From Pseudomonas abyssi (lineage in GTDB: Bacteria > Pseudomonadota > Gammaproteobacteria > Pseudomonadales > Pseudomonadaceae), in the NCBI RefSeq assembly GCF_002307495.1, contig NZ_NTMR01000024.1:1-64000 (forward strand): a stretch of DNA of 64,000 nucleotides, written 5' to 3'. The position numbers and the translations under genes were made by a program. Positions within the stretch are counted from its first letter, which is position 1. Every line of letters begins with the position of its first letter. Below are positions 41,785 through 50,592 of this stretch, piece by piece. The notes under the pieces are model-generated. The model saw nothing but the letters and a program-made list of their open reading frames with translations. It had not been told where the DNA came from and searched no databases.

Positions 41785-42564
41785 TTACATGCCGTTGGTA
41801 GCGGCGATATCAATGATGTCGCTCGGCAAACCGGAAACATCGCCGAGGGTTGTGGGTGTGCCGGTGGTCAGGTCGACGGTGTGCAGCGTCGTGCCCGTCA
41901 GCACGTAGGTGGTGTTGTCGCCCTTGCCGTCGCTGAGAATGTCCATGGCGGCGCCGTCCAGGCCCTTGGCCAGTTCACCAACAGCCTGCTGCACGCCGTC
42001 GTTCGGCGGGTTCTGGAACATCAGCATGCCGGTCGCCAGATCAACGGTGAACAACTCGGTCACGTCCGCGCCAGCAAAGGAGTGGGTGTAGGCACCCGCG
42101 ACGATTTGCGCGGTCTGCCCGGCGTAGGCGCCGTCAGCGACATAGGCCACGCTGCCATCGACGGCGACATCGCCGTTATCCACATTGACCCGGTAGTTGG
42201 TGCCGTCGGCGGCGAGCAGGCGCAACCGGTCGGCCTTGGGGTTGAAGTCGACTACGGCGGGGCCGTCGCCCGGCAGTACGGATTTGAGGGTGGTGGCGGT
42301 CGTGGCCGCGCCGCTGGCGGTATCAATGGTGACGATCCCGTCGCCGCCGCTGAGGGCGTAAAGCATGCCGTTGGCCGGGCGCACGTCGATACCGCGCAGG
42401 TCGCTGGCCCCGGTCACTGCCATGCTGCCGGTCACGCTCAGGCTGTCGATGTCGACCTTGTGCAGCATGCCGTCCTGGCCGAGGGCGATCAGTTGGGCTG
42501 CGCTGGCCGTGCCGGCGGCCAGTACAAGTGAGCTGCCAAGAATCAGAGTAGTGATTGTTTTCAT
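41785..42564 (-). CDS. DUF4394 periplasmic protein
   Basis: The 259-residue protein has a signal peptide ending TASAAQ near residue 23. It then has repeated beta-propeller-like blades typical of DUF4394 (VRPANGMLYALSGG, VDFNPKADRLRLL, VNVDNGDVAVDGS). The ATG at 42564, preceded by GAGGATT, is chosen over an upstream frame that lacks a signal peptide. Function unknown. It lies downstream of an ECF sigma/anti-sigma pair and may be a target of that sigma factor. Confidence 0.85.
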   Translation of the reverse strand: MKTITTLILGSSLVLAAGTASAAQLIALGQDGMLHKVDIDSLSVTGSMAVTGASDLRGIDVRPANGMLYALSGGDGIVTIDTASGAATTATTLKSVLPGDGPAVVDFNPKADRLRLLAADGTNYRVNVDNGDVAVDGSVAYVADGAYAGQTAQIVAGAYTHSFAGADVTELFTVDLATGMLMFQNPPNDGVQQAVGELAKGLDGAAMDILSDGKGDNTTYVLTGTTLHTVDLTTGTPTTLGDVSGLPSDIIDIAATNGM

Positions 42565-42672
42565 CGGTGAATCCTCGCTTGCAGGTGATGACGGAAAGCC
42601 CGTCTGACGTGGTGCTTTTCTAGATGCAATACCCGCCACAACGCACCCTGGATGTCAGCAGCTGAGATTTTT

Positions 42673-43389
42673 TTAGTTGCTTGCCGTCAACACCGCCCGC
42701 CCGATATACAGCACCGGACCGGTCGGCCGATCCAGCGGCGAGCCGCCCTTCGGCTCCAGCGTCAGCTCAAACAGCTGACCAGCCTGCACCGCGCCAATCT
42801 GCTCGGCGCTGAGCGTTACGGCCTTGCCCGGCTCGATCAGGCCCAGTGAGCGCGGCCCATCCTTGGGATCGACCAGCGTCCAGAACTGTACGCTACGATC
42901 GGCCGGAATCGAGTCCGCGACGAGCGAGTCGAGAGTCAGGGTGCCGTCGCCATCTACCGTGATCACCCAGCCCGGTCTGGCGCTCTCACCCGGTACCTGC
43001 AGCACGGCGGTATAACTGGCGCCGGTCGGGGCGTCGCGCAGTACGCCCGGCAACCAGCTTAGCAGCACCAGCAGGGCCAACCCGGCACTGGTCAGGCGCC
43101 AGAGGCCGAGGCTGTTCCACCAGCGACTCAGGCCGCCCTCGGTCGCGCCGCTAGCGGGCAACCAGCCAAGGCTCTGCTGCAGGCGCTGCCAGAGCGCCGG
43201 GGAGGGCTGCTGGGCGGGCAGGGCGTCGGCCAGATCGAGCAGGTGATACTCCCACTCCAGCGCCATGCGCGCTGCAGCGCGGTCGTGCTCGATCAGCTCA
43301 CGCACTTCGCTGGCCTCTGGCTCATCGAGCAGACCCAGCACGTATTCGCCGATCAGAGCCCGGCGTTGCTCGGGTGCTTGCGGAATCAT
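42673..43389 (-). CDS. Anti-sigma factor (RskA-type)
   Basis: The 238-residue protein has an N-terminal anti-sigma segment (YVLGLLDEPEASEVRELIEH), one membrane helix near residues 100-118 (TSAGLALLVLLSWLPG) and a periplasmic RskA domain. The ATG at 43389 overlaps the sigma gene stop (ATGA). It should hold the ECF sigma factor at the membrane until a periplasmic signal releases it. Confidence 0.88.
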   Translation of the reverse strand: MIPQAPEQRRALIGEYVLGLLDEPEASEVRELIEHDRAAARMALEWEYHLLDLADALPAQQPSPALWQRLQQSLGWLPASGATEGGLSRWWNSLGLWRLTSAGLALLVLLSWLPGVLRDAPTGASYTAVLQVPGESARPGWVITVDGDGTLTLDSLVADSIPADRSVQFWTLVDPKDGPRSLGLIEPGKAVTLSAEQIGAVQAGQLFELTLEPKGGSPLDRPTGPVLYIGRAVLTASN

Positions 43390-43934
43390 GGCTGCAGACA
43401 CTCCTGTAGTGCGCGCAATCCGGCGCGGATACGGCCCTTGATGGTGCCCAGCGGCGCGCTCAGACGTGCGGCAATCTGGTCATGGGTCAGGCCCCGGTAG
43501 AACGCGAGCAATATCGAATGGCGGCGCGGTCGTTCCAGCAGCCGCAGGCAGGCGTGCAGCTGACGGGCAGAGGAGCGCGCATCGGCCAGCTCTTCTGCCT
43601 GCGCGGCTTCATCAGCCATGTCGTTGATAAAACCGTCGTCGGTGGCGACCAGCTGTTTGCGTCCGCGCAGCTGGTTGAGCGCCCGGTATCGCAGGATGCT
43701 GTAGATCCAGGCGCGGCCCGACCCCAGGCTGCGATCAAAACGCTCGGCGTTGACCCAGACCTTGAGCAGGGCATCGTGCAGACAGTCTTCCGCCTGATCA
43801 CGCCGGCCCAGCAGGGTGATGGCCAGGCCGAGCAGTTGTCCGGCCTCCTGCTGATACAGCCTTTTGAACGCCGCCCGGTCCCCTGCGGCGCAGGCCTCCA
43901 GAGTGCCTTCGTAATCAAATTCGCTACCTGCCAT
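43386..43934 (-). CDS. ECF-type RNA polymerase sigma factor (SigK-like)
   Basis: The 182-residue protein has region 2 (DQAEDCLHDALLKVW) and region 4 (GLTHDQIAARLSAPLGTIKGRIRAGL) separated by about 55 residues, as in ECF sigma factors paired with RskA-type anti-sigma factors. It is translationally coupled to the anti-sigma gene. The promoter it recognises was not identified. Confidence 0.9.
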   Translation of the reverse strand: MAGSEFDYEGTLEACAAGDRAAFKRLYQQEAGQLLGLAITLLGRRDQAEDCLHDALLKVWVNAERFDRSLGSGRAWIYSILRYRALNQLRGRKQLVATDDGFINDMADEAAQAEELADARSSARQLHACLRLLERPRRHSILLAFYRGLTHDQIAARLSAPLGTIKGRIRAGLRALQECLQP

Positions 43935-44098
43935 GCGCGCTTCCCGTATCCATCGCTTGTTGCGTTCCTGCAGGCTATACCCCCCATCGCAACCTGTAGA
44001 TGTCCACGCAAAGAAAAACCCGCTTTTTGGTGTGCAATTGTTACGACTGCGTGGGCGATCCGGGCCGTCCAGTGGTCATTGCGCAGAACATACACAAT

Positions 44099-44126
44099 GT
44101 ATATGATTCATATATATTTCATATCA
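44099..44126. promoter_or_regulatory. AT-rich dyad upstream of the ParD-like gene
   Basis: ATATGATTCATAT (44101-44113) is a perfect 13-bp dyad, followed by a partial repeat ATATTTCATAT. It lies 25 bases before the ParD-like ATG and is a natural operator for that ribbon-helix-helix protein. Confidence 0.5.
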
Positions 44127-44137
44127 AGGTTCGGATT

Positions 44138-44344
44138 ATGGGCATCGTCAAGATCAACGACGAATTGCACGAAGAGGTGCGCAAGGCCAGCACCGTGATG
44201 GTTCGCTCCATCAATGCACAGGCTGAATACTGGATGAAGGTCGGCATGCTGGCCGAGGCCAATCCACACCTGTCGTTCACCGACATCATGCGCGAGCAGC
44301 TCAGGCAAGCGGACGTGGACACCGGGCAGCTTGCCCATGTCTGA
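44138..44344 (+). CDS. ParD-like antitoxin-family protein
   Basis: The 68-residue protein (MGIVKINDELHEEVRKASTV and following) belongs to the ParD_like family, ribbon-helix-helix proteins related to ParD antitoxins. No ParE toxin is present. Its stop codon overlaps the next gene, a methionine aminopeptidase, by 8 bases, so the two are co-translated. The start at 44138 follows an AT-rich dyad; earlier in-frame codons read through it and are unlikely. Confidence 0.8.
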   Translation: MGIVKINDELHEEVRKASTVMVRSINAQAEYWMKVGMLAEANPHLSFTDIMREQLRQADVDTGQLAHV

Positions 44345-45137
44345 GGTCAAGCTGAAGAAGCCGCAGGAGCTGGCGCTGATGCGGCAGTCCGGCAAGCTGC
44401 TGGCCCAGGTCTTTGCCTACCTTGACCAGCACATCAGGGCCGGGCTCTCGACCATGCAGATCAACGACCTGACCGAGCGCTACATTGTCGACCAGCTGGC
44501 GGCCCGCCCGGCCAGCAAAGGGCAATACGGCTTCCAGTATGTGCTCAACAGCTCGGTCAACCATGTGGTCTGTCATGGCGTGCCGTCCGAGACGCAGGTG
44601 CTCAAGGCGGGCGATATCGTCAACATCGATATCACGCTGGAGAAGAACGGTTTTATCGCCGACTCCAGCAAGATGTATCTGATTGGCGAGGTCACACCCG
44701 CCGCCCGCCAACTGGTGGACAAGACCTACGAGGCCATGTGGGCAGGCATCAGGGTGGTCAAGCCGGGCGCCACGCTGGGTGATGTCGGTTACGCCATCCA
44801 GCGGCACGCCCAGCGCCACGGCTATAGCGTGGTGCGCGACTACTGCGGCCACGGCATCGGCCGCGAGATGCACGAAGCACCGGAGGTCATGCACATCGGC
44901 AGGCCAGGGCAAGGGCTGATCCTGCGCGAAGGCATGACCTTTACCATCGAGCCGATGATCAACCAGGGCACCGCCCGCACCAGCACGCAGAAGGACGGCT
45001 GGACGGTGGTCACCCGCGACAAGCAGCTGTCCGCCCAGTGGGAGCACACCATCGCCGTCACCGCCGATGGCTATGAAGTGCTGACCCTGCGGGCAGAAGA
45101 GGGTACGGGACAGGGCGCCATCCAACGACTGCCTTGA
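44337..45137 (+). CDS. Type I methionine aminopeptidase, ParD-linked copy
   Basis: The 266-residue enzyme has all five metal ligands of type I MetAP: Asp98, Asp109, His172, Glu205 and Glu236, plus His80 (VVCHG) at the substrate site. It removes N-terminal methionine from new proteins. The housekeeping map gene normally sits beside rpsB, so this is probably a second copy. The overlap with a ParD-like gene suggests regulated expression. The ATG at 44337 is chosen over a TTG two codons earlier. Confidence 0.9.
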   Translation: MSEVKLKKPQELALMRQSGKLLAQVFAYLDQHIRAGLSTMQINDLTERYIVDQLAARPASKGQYGFQYVLNSSVNHVVCHGVPSETQVLKAGDIVNIDITLEKNGFIADSSKMYLIGEVTPAARQLVDKTYEAMWAGIRVVKPGATLGDVGYAIQRHAQRHGYSVVRDYCGHGIGREMHEAPEVMHIGRPGQGLILREGMTFTIEPMINQGTARTSTQKDGWTVVTRDKQLSAQWEHTIAVTADGYEVLTLRAEEGTGQGAIQRLP

Positions 45138-45286
45138 GGCCCGATCCGGGCCCACTGCTGCGGCCGGTCGCCATCCCCATCACCCGACTGATTGCCCCTC
45201 AATCAATGCTGCTGCCGCTTGGCTCCCAAGCCCGGGCGGTGGTGCTACCGTCAAGCAAACTCAGAAAACCAACAAGAGGACGGGAC

Positions 45287-46069
45287 ATGGCACAGGCAGC
45301 AGGACGGCAGTCGATTTTTATTACTGGCGCAGCATCCGGCATGGGACGGGAGACGGCGCGGCTGTTTCATCAGAAGGGCTGGTTTGTCGGCGCCTTCGAT
45401 CTGAATCTGGCAGGTTTGGAAGCACTGCAGGCCGAGCTGGGAGCAGACAACTGCGTCATCCAGACCCTGGATGTCAGCGACAAGGCGCAGTTTGACGCGG
45501 CGGTAGCGACGTTCGGCCAGGCCACGGACGGGCGCATGGACATTCTGTTCAACAACGCCGGCATCATCATGCGCGGCTTCTTTGACGAAATGTCCTTCGA
45601 AGACCAGCTGAAAATTATCAACGTCAATGTGATCGGCGTACTGAACGGCACCCACAGCGCGCTGCCGCTGCTCAAGGCGACGCCCAACGCGCTGTGCTTC
45701 AATACCTCGTCGTCCTCGGCCACCATGGGCATGCCGCTGATCGCCGTGTACTCGGCCAGCAAGCACGCGGTCAAAGGCCTCACCGAGGCGCTGTCCAACG
45801 AGTTTCGCCGCTACGACATCCGCTGCGCCGACGCCCTGCCCGGACTGATCAAGACCGGCATGCCGAGCGAAGAGCTGATGGCGGCAGCACCGGAAAAAGG
45901 CCCGTTCCGCCTGATCGAGGCCATCGAAGTGGCCAAGGCGGTATGGAACAGCTATCACTCCGACCAGTTGCACTGGTACATCCCCGAGGACCTGGCCGAG
46001 CTGGACAAGGCCGCCGGCAACAACCCGGAGCTGCTGCGCGACAAACTCGGCCGCAACATGCAGCCCTGA
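45287..46069 (+). CDS. Short-chain dehydrogenase/reductase
   Basis: The 260-residue classical SDR has TGAASGMG, NNAGI, a serine-rich catalytic strand (NTSSSSATMG) and YSASK. AAGAGGA precedes the ATG. It stands alone with its own terminator and its substrate is unknown. Confidence 0.9.
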   Translation: MAQAAGRQSIFITGAASGMGRETARLFHQKGWFVGAFDLNLAGLEALQAELGADNCVIQTLDVSDKAQFDAAVATFGQATDGRMDILFNNAGIIMRGFFDEMSFEDQLKIINVNVIGVLNGTHSALPLLKATPNALCFNTSSSSATMGMPLIAVYSASKHAVKGLTEALSNEFRRYDIRCADALPGLIKTGMPSEELMAAAPEKGPFRLIEAIEVAKAVWNSYHSDQLHWYIPEDLAELDKAAGNNPELLRDKLGRNMQP

Positions 46070-46084
46070 GCAACATCAGCTCAC

Positions 46085-46114
46085 AAGCCCGCGGCCCAGA
46101 CGCTTGCGGGCTTT
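46085..46114 (+). terminator. Terminator after the SDR gene
   Basis: AAGCCCGC and GCGGGCTTT form an 8-bp stem 16 bases after the stop codon. Confidence 0.65.
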
Positions 46115-46168
46115 GCCGGCGCGGGGTTAGCCTTGCAGGCCTCCGTTGTCTGATCGAGTACCTGTCTG

Positions 46169-46846
46169 ATGAAAACCCTGGTCTGGGACCTGCCCCTGCG
46201 ACTGTTCCACTGGCTATTGGCACTGAGCGTCACCGGCGCCCTGGTGACCATCAGTCTGGGTGGCAACTGGATGCTCTGGCATGAACGCTTTGGTATCGCC
46301 GTGATCGGCCTGCTGGCCTTCCGCCTGGTGTGGGGCCTGTGCGGCTCTACCCACTCACGCTTTGCCAGTTTCTTTCCTACCCCTGCGCGCCTCAAGGCCT
46401 ATGTCACCGGTCAGTGGCGGCACCAGGGCCACAACCCGGTGGGTGCCTTGTCGGTGTTTGCCCTGCTCGGGCTGATGGCCTTTCAGGCAGTGACCGGGCT
46501 GTTCAGCAACGACGACGTCGCCTTTTACGGCCCGCTCAGCCGGCTGGTTTCCAGCGATACCGGCAGCCTGCTGAGCGGCTGGCACCGCTCCACCGAGGAG
46601 CTGATCTACGCGCTGCTGGCACTGCATATCCTCGCCATCGTGCTGTACCGCCTGCGCGGCAAGAACCTGCTCGGGCCCATGCTGCACGGCAAGGCAGAGG
46701 TGCCGGCCAATCAGGCCGACCCGGTGAAGGGCGGCGGCTGGCTGGCACTGGTCATTGCTCTGGTCATCGCTGCTGCGGCCATCTGGTTTGCTACCGGCAG
46801 CTGGATTCCCGCGCCGCCACCGGCGCCGGCCGTGCCGGCCTGGTAA
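46169..46846 (+). CDS. Cytochrome b561-type membrane protein
   Basis: The 225-residue protein has four heme-bearing membrane helices with histidines in LRLFHW, MLWHERFG, SGWHRSTEE and LALHILA, as in Ni-hydrogenase-type/b561 cytochromes, and a fifth helix near the C-terminus before a proline/alanine tail. It probably passes electrons from the quinone pool to a periplasmic acceptor. A cytochrome c' gene faces it across a shared terminator; such b/c' pairs are common and suggest a working partnership. Confidence 0.87.
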   Translation: MKTLVWDLPLRLFHWLLALSVTGALVTISLGGNWMLWHERFGIAVIGLLAFRLVWGLCGSTHSRFASFFPTPARLKAYVTGQWRHQGHNPVGALSVFALLGLMAFQAVTGLFSNDDVAFYGPLSRLVSSDTGSLLSGWHRSTEELIYALLALHILAIVLYRLRGKNLLGPMLHGKAEVPANQADPVKGGGWLALVIALVIAAAAIWFATGSWIPAPPPAPAVPAW

Positions 46847-46916
46847 TCGGTACAGCCGCGGGCCTGCCCGGCCACAGCGGTGCCGCGGATTGCCGTGCGG
46901 CACCCCAGAAAACAAA

Positions 46917-46935
46917 ACCCCGCCAGCGGCGGGGT
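46917..46935. terminator. Bidirectional terminator between the cytochrome genes
   Basis: ACCCCGCC-AGC-GGCGGGGT is a perfect stem-loop between convergent genes, with AAAACAAA on the left giving a T-rich end for the minus-strand gene. Confidence 0.75.
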
Positions 46936-46957
46936 CACGTTCATCTCGCGTGAGGTA

Positions 46958-47422
46958 TCAGTCGAGCCGATACTTGTCGTGGCAGGCCTTGCAGGTCTTG
47001 CCGACCTCGCCAAAGGCCACGCGGATTTCCGACTGATCGCCGCTTGCAGCCTTTTCCGCCAGGGTGTTGGCGGCGGTGCCCATATTACCGGCCAGTTGCG
47101 CGACGTCCTGCATGCTCTCGAACAACGCAGGGTCGACCTTGGTATGCACATCACCAATGTCCTGCTCAGTACCTGGGCCAAACAGCGCACCGATACCCGA
47201 GTTGGCGATGGCGGCGATGGTGTTGGCTGCGGCCTCTACCTGCTGCTGGTTGTATTCGACGCTGCCATCAATGACCTGCGCCTTGATCTTGCCCATGTTC
47301 CAGGCCATGTAGCTGAAACCGGCCTGACGCAGTTCGATCTGCTTTGCAGGCTCCACGGCGGCGGCGGACAGGCTGCCGGCGAGCAGAGCGCCGCCAACCA
47401 GGGTAGCAATCACGGATTTCAT
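46958..47422 (-). CDS. Cytochrome c'
   Basis: The 154-residue protein has a signal peptide ending near residue 22 (LSAAAVE), a four-helix bundle and the C-terminal heme site C144-KA-C147-H148. Cytochrome c' has a five-coordinate heme that binds NO. The start follows AAGGAG. It lies 32 bases downstream of the DUF2892 gene and may be the last gene of the sulfur operon. Confidence 0.9.
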   Translation of the reverse strand: MKSVIATLVGGALLAGSLSAAAVEPAKQIELRQAGFSYMAWNMGKIKAQVIDGSVEYNQQQVEAAANTIAAIANSGIGALFGPGTEQDIGDVHTKVDPALFESMQDVAQLAGNMGTAANTLAEKAASGDQSEIRVAFGEVGKTCKACHDKYRLD

Positions 47423-47454
47423 ATAATCTCCTTATCGGCTTTTTTCTAGGCACT

Positions 47455-47640
47455 TCACTGCTTGCAGGTACTGATCCCCAACAAGGGGTACAACGGACAG
47501 AAGCGCAGCACGCCCGTTGCCAGCGGCACCAAGCCTATCCAGCCCCACAGACCGATGGTGCCGGTCAGCGTCAGGGCAATCAGCAATACGCCCACAAGAA
47601 TGCGAAGAACCCGATCAATGGTACCTACATTTGCTTTCAT
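47455..47640 (-). CDS. DUF2892 small membrane protein
   Basis: The 61-residue protein has two membrane segments and the DUF2892 pattern (MKANVGTIDRVLRILVG and CPLYPLLGISTC). DUF2892 occurs next to or fused with rhodanese domains in sulfur-handling proteins such as YgaP. It begins two bases after the SulP gene. Confidence 0.85.
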   Translation of the reverse strand: MKANVGTIDRVLRILVGVLLIALTLTGTIGLWGWIGLVPLATGVLRFCPLYPLLGISTCKQ

Positions 47641-47642
47641 GG

Positions 47643-49388
47643 TTACTCTCCAGAGTGCTCTGGGGCGCGGTTTGCCACCTTGCCCAGGGTGTTGAATGCG
47701 ATATCGGTGCTGGGGAAAACCTGGCCAATCTGTCGACCAATCCAGTCGGTGTGCTGCAGCTGATCCATCACCGGGCCCTTGACCTCCGCGAGATGCAGGC
47801 CAATATCCCGCTCCTTCAGGCCCTCGGTCAGCTCGCTGAGCATGTCCAGTCCGGTGCTGTCGATGTGATTGACGGCCGACAGAATCAGTAACACTTCTCT
47901 GGTGTCCGGGTAGTCACCCAGCGCCTGATAAATGGCCTGCTCGACCGCCTTGGTATTGGCAAAGAAGATGTTCTCGTCGATGCGCAGTGCCAGCAGGTGC
48001 GGCTCGGTTTCGACCAGATGGCGCTTGGTATTACGGAAATAGTGCGTGTCCGGCACCCGGCCGACCACCGCCACATGCGGGCGGCTGCCGCGCCAGAGCT
48101 GGGCAATGATCGAGCAGCAGATACCCAGTACGATGCCCGCCTCAATGCCCAACAACAGTACTCCCAATGCTGTGCCCAGCAGAGTTAGCCCCTCGGCACG
48201 GTCATAGCGCCAGGCCCGACGCAGGCTGGCCAGGTCAATCAGTGGCACGACCGCGACCAGAATCACGGCGGCCAGCACCACCTGGGGCAACCAGGCAAGC
48301 ATGGGTGCCAGGCTGATCAGAATCAGACCGATTACCGCCGCCGAGATCACACCGGCCAGCGGAGTATTGGCGCCTGCCTCGATATTCACACTGGAGCGCG
48401 AAAAGCCGCCACACACGGCAAAGCCACCGCTCAACGCCGCCCCCAGGTTGGCCGCGCCAAGGCCCAGCAGCTCGCGGTCCGGGTCGATGCTTTGGCGCTT
48501 GCGCCGGGCCAGCGACTGGGCGATGGACACACTTTCGACAAAGCTGACCAGGCTGATCAACACCGCCGGCAGCAACAATGACCGCAGGCTGGCCATATCC
48601 GGCGTCTGCCAGACCAGTGCCGGCAACCCCGCCGGGATACTGCCCACCACCGGCACTCCCTGCGCCGCCAGGTCAGCACGCCAGGTGACCAGCACACCCA
48701 GGACCACCACCACCAGCGGCGCCAGCTTGGCCAACAGCCCGGCCAATGCCGCGCTCAGCCCGATACGCTGCAGCTGAGCAGCCAGACCGTGACGCGCATA
48801 CAACAGCCAGCCCAGCGCCAACAGCCCCATGCCCAGCACCACCGTATTGCTGCGCTGCCAGCCGGCCAGCAGCGCGGCGGGGCTGTCCGGCCAGCCGGGC
48901 AGACCAAACAGCTTCGGCAGTTGGCTGAGCACAATCAGAATCGCCGCGCCGCTGATAAAGCCGTTGATCACCGGGTGACTGAGAAAGTTGGCCAGAAAGC
49001 CCAGACGCAGCAGACCAAAGGCAAACAGCATGACGCCCGACAACAGCGCCAGCCAGATCGCCAGCTGCAGATAATCGGCAGAGCCCGCTACGGCTAGCGG
49101 CGAGAGCAGCGTGGCCGTCATCAATCCCGTCACCGCTACCGGCCCCACCGACATGGTCATGCTGCTGCCAAACAATGCGTACCCCAGCAGCGGCAGCAGG
49201 CTGGCGTACAGACCAATCTGCACCGGCAGACCGGCCAGCATGGCATAAGCCATGCTCTGCGGAATGATCATGATGCCGACCACCAGGCCAGCGGTCAGAT
49301 CACCTCCCAGCCAGGCGCGACGATACTGGCGCATCCAGCCGAACAGCGCATTGCTGCCCGGCGGCTGCAGACGCGGTGATTCACTCAC
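47643..49388 (-). CDS. SulP-family anion permease with STAS domain
   Basis: The protein is about 581 residues. The membrane domain has the SulP marker IPQSMAYAMLAGLPVQIGLY and runs to about residue 430; the C-terminal STAS domain includes the LILSAVNHIDSTGLDML segment. The GTG at 49388 is chosen because it overlaps the previous stop (GTGA) and has AGGGTGA upstream; a GTG at 49424 is possible. SulP proteins move sulfate or bicarbonate. In this operon sulfate or sulfite fits best. Confidence 0.9.
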   Translation of the reverse strand: MSESPRLQPPGSNALFGWMRQYRRAWLGGDLTAGLVVGIMIIPQSMAYAMLAGLPVQIGLYASLLPLLGYALFGSSMTMSVGPVAVTGLMTATLLSPLAVAGSADYLQLAIWLALLSGVMLFAFGLLRLGFLANFLSHPVINGFISGAAILIVLSQLPKLFGLPGWPDSPAALLAGWQRSNTVVLGMGLLALGWLLYARHGLAAQLQRIGLSAALAGLLAKLAPLVVVVLGVLVTWRADLAAQGVPVVGSIPAGLPALVWQTPDMASLRSLLLPAVLISLVSFVESVSIAQSLARRKRQSIDPDRELLGLGAANLGAALSGGFAVCGGFSRSSVNIEAGANTPLAGVISAAVIGLILISLAPMLAWLPQVVLAAVILVAVVPLIDLASLRRAWRYDRAEGLTLLGTALGVLLLGIEAGIVLGICCSIIAQLWRGSRPHVAVVGRVPDTHYFRNTKRHLVETEPHLLALRIDENIFFANTKAVEQAIYQALGDYPDTREVLLILSAVNHIDSTGLDMLSELTEGLKERDIGLHLAEVKGPVMDQLQHTDWIGRQIGQVFPSTDIAFNTLGKVANRAPEHSGE

Positions 49389-49804
49389 GCTGTCACCCTG
49401 CGGTCGTATTGGGCGAACAGCCACATGCCGAGCAGCATGGCGGCAACCAATAGCAGCGCCTGTGGCATGAGTGCGGAGGCGGCGACCAGCGCCGGGCCGG
49501 GGCAGAATCCCGCCACGCCCCAGCCCGCGCCAAACAGCAGGCTGCCGAGCACCAGCCGACGGTCGATGATGCGGCTGGTCGGCAATTGCGCCTGCTCACC
49601 CCGCAGGGTAATGCCGCGGCGTTGTATCCACTGCATCGGCACGAAGGCAACGGCCACCGCGCCCGCCATGACCAGCGCCAGCGACGGGTCCCAGGCGCCC
49701 GCCAGATCCAGAAAGCCCAGCACCTTGGCCGGGTTGGCCATGCCCGAGATCAGCAGGCCGAAACCGAACAGCAGGCCGCTGGCCAACGCAATTAGTCCAC
49801 GCAT
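49385..49804 (-). CDS. YeeE/YedE-type sulfur transporter subunit (second)
   Basis: The 139-residue membrane protein has four helices and the YeeE signature GWGVAGFCPGPALV, whose cysteine lines the thiosulfate/sulfur path in YeeE proteins. It pairs with the first YeeE-like gene just upstream. Two half-length YeeE proteins after a BigR-type gene are the usual arrangement (PmpB). Confidence 0.88.
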   Translation of the reverse strand: MRGLIALASGLLFGFGLLISGMANPAKVLGFLDLAGAWDPSLALVMAGAVAVAFVPMQWIQRRGITLRGEQAQLPTSRIIDRRLVLGSLLFGAGWGVAGFCPGPALVAASALMPQALLLVAAMLLGMWLFAQYDRRVTA

Positions 49805-49807
49805 GAT

Positions 49808-50239
49808 TCAGCCTCCCAACAGATGACGCAGCACGAACACGGTGACAAAGCCCGCGCCCATGAAACTCAGCGTGGCCACCAGCGAGCGCGGCGACAGCCG
49901 TGACAGCCCGCAGACGCCGTGACCGCTGGTACACCCCGAGCCCAGCCGCGAACCAAAGCCCACCAGCAGGCCGCCGACGATCAGCGCGAGCGGGCCGGCC
50001 TCCACCTGCACGCGGATCTCGCCTGCCACGGCCAGATAGATCCAGGGTGCCAGCAATAATCCGAGTACAAACAGCAGTGCTTCGCCGTTACCCGCCTGCG
50101 GTGTCAGCAGCCGCCCGACCAGCCCGCTGATGCCGGCAATGCGGCCATTGAACAGCATCAGCAATGCCGCCGCCGCGCCAATCAGGGCGCCGCCCAGCAA
50201 CGCCGACCACGGGGTAAAGGCCATCCAATCAATGCTCAT
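49808..50239 (-). CDS. YeeE/YedE-type sulfur transporter subunit (first)
   Basis: The 143-residue membrane protein has the signature GFGSRLGSGCTSGHGVCGLS with its conserved cysteines (PmpA-like). Its ATG lies within the end of the ArsR gene (11-base overlap) and its stop is three bases before the second subunit. Together they should import a reduced sulfur compound. Confidence 0.88.
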   Translation of the reverse strand: MSIDWMAFTPWSALLGGALIGAAAALLMLFNGRIAGISGLVGRLLTPQAGNGEALLFVLGLLLAPWIYLAVAGEIRVQVEAGPLALIVGGLLVGFGSRLGSGCTSGHGVCGLSRLSPRSLVATLSFMGAGFVTVFVLRHLLGG

Positions 50240-50555
50240 CAGCAGACTCCTCGGCGCAATAAAGGCCATACAGGGTATGCAGAATAGCCAGCGCTTCCTG
50301 GCTGGCGACGCGGTAATACACCTGCTTGCCCTCCCGGCGGGTATCGACCAGCCCCTCACGGCGCAATACCGCCAGTTGCTGCGACAGGGTCGGCTGAACG
50401 ATACCCAGCAGCTCCTCCAGCTCACCGACATTGCGCTCTCCGTCCACCAGTTGGCAGAGCAGCAGCAGACGGTCACGATTGGCCAGCGCCTTGAGCAGTT
50501 GATGGGCCTGATCGGCGGAGCTGCGCAGGCGCTGGATATCACTTTGATTGTTCAT
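50229..50555 (-). CDS. bigR: ArsR-family persulfide/redox repressor, BigR/SqrR-like
   Basis: The 108-residue winged-helix protein has the recognition region VQPTLSQQLAVLRREGLVDT. It has just two cysteines, Cys34 and Cys100, 66 residues apart. That is the same separation as the sensor cysteines Cys42 and Cys108 reported for BigR, which form a disulfide or tetrasulfide to release DNA. It heads the operon YeeE-YeeE-SulP-DUF2892(-cytochrome c'). A 22-bp dyad in its promoter is repeated exactly upstream of the persulfide dioxygenase gene at 7.7 kb. Confidence 0.88.
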   Translation of the reverse strand: MNNQSDIQRLRSSADQAHQLLKALANRDRLLLLCQLVDGERNVGELEELLGIVQPTLSQQLAVLRREGLVDTRREGKQVYYRVASQEALAILHTLYGLYCAEESADEH

Positions 50556-50592
50556 ACAGCTGTACGATCTCTTGCAACACTCTATTGACTAA

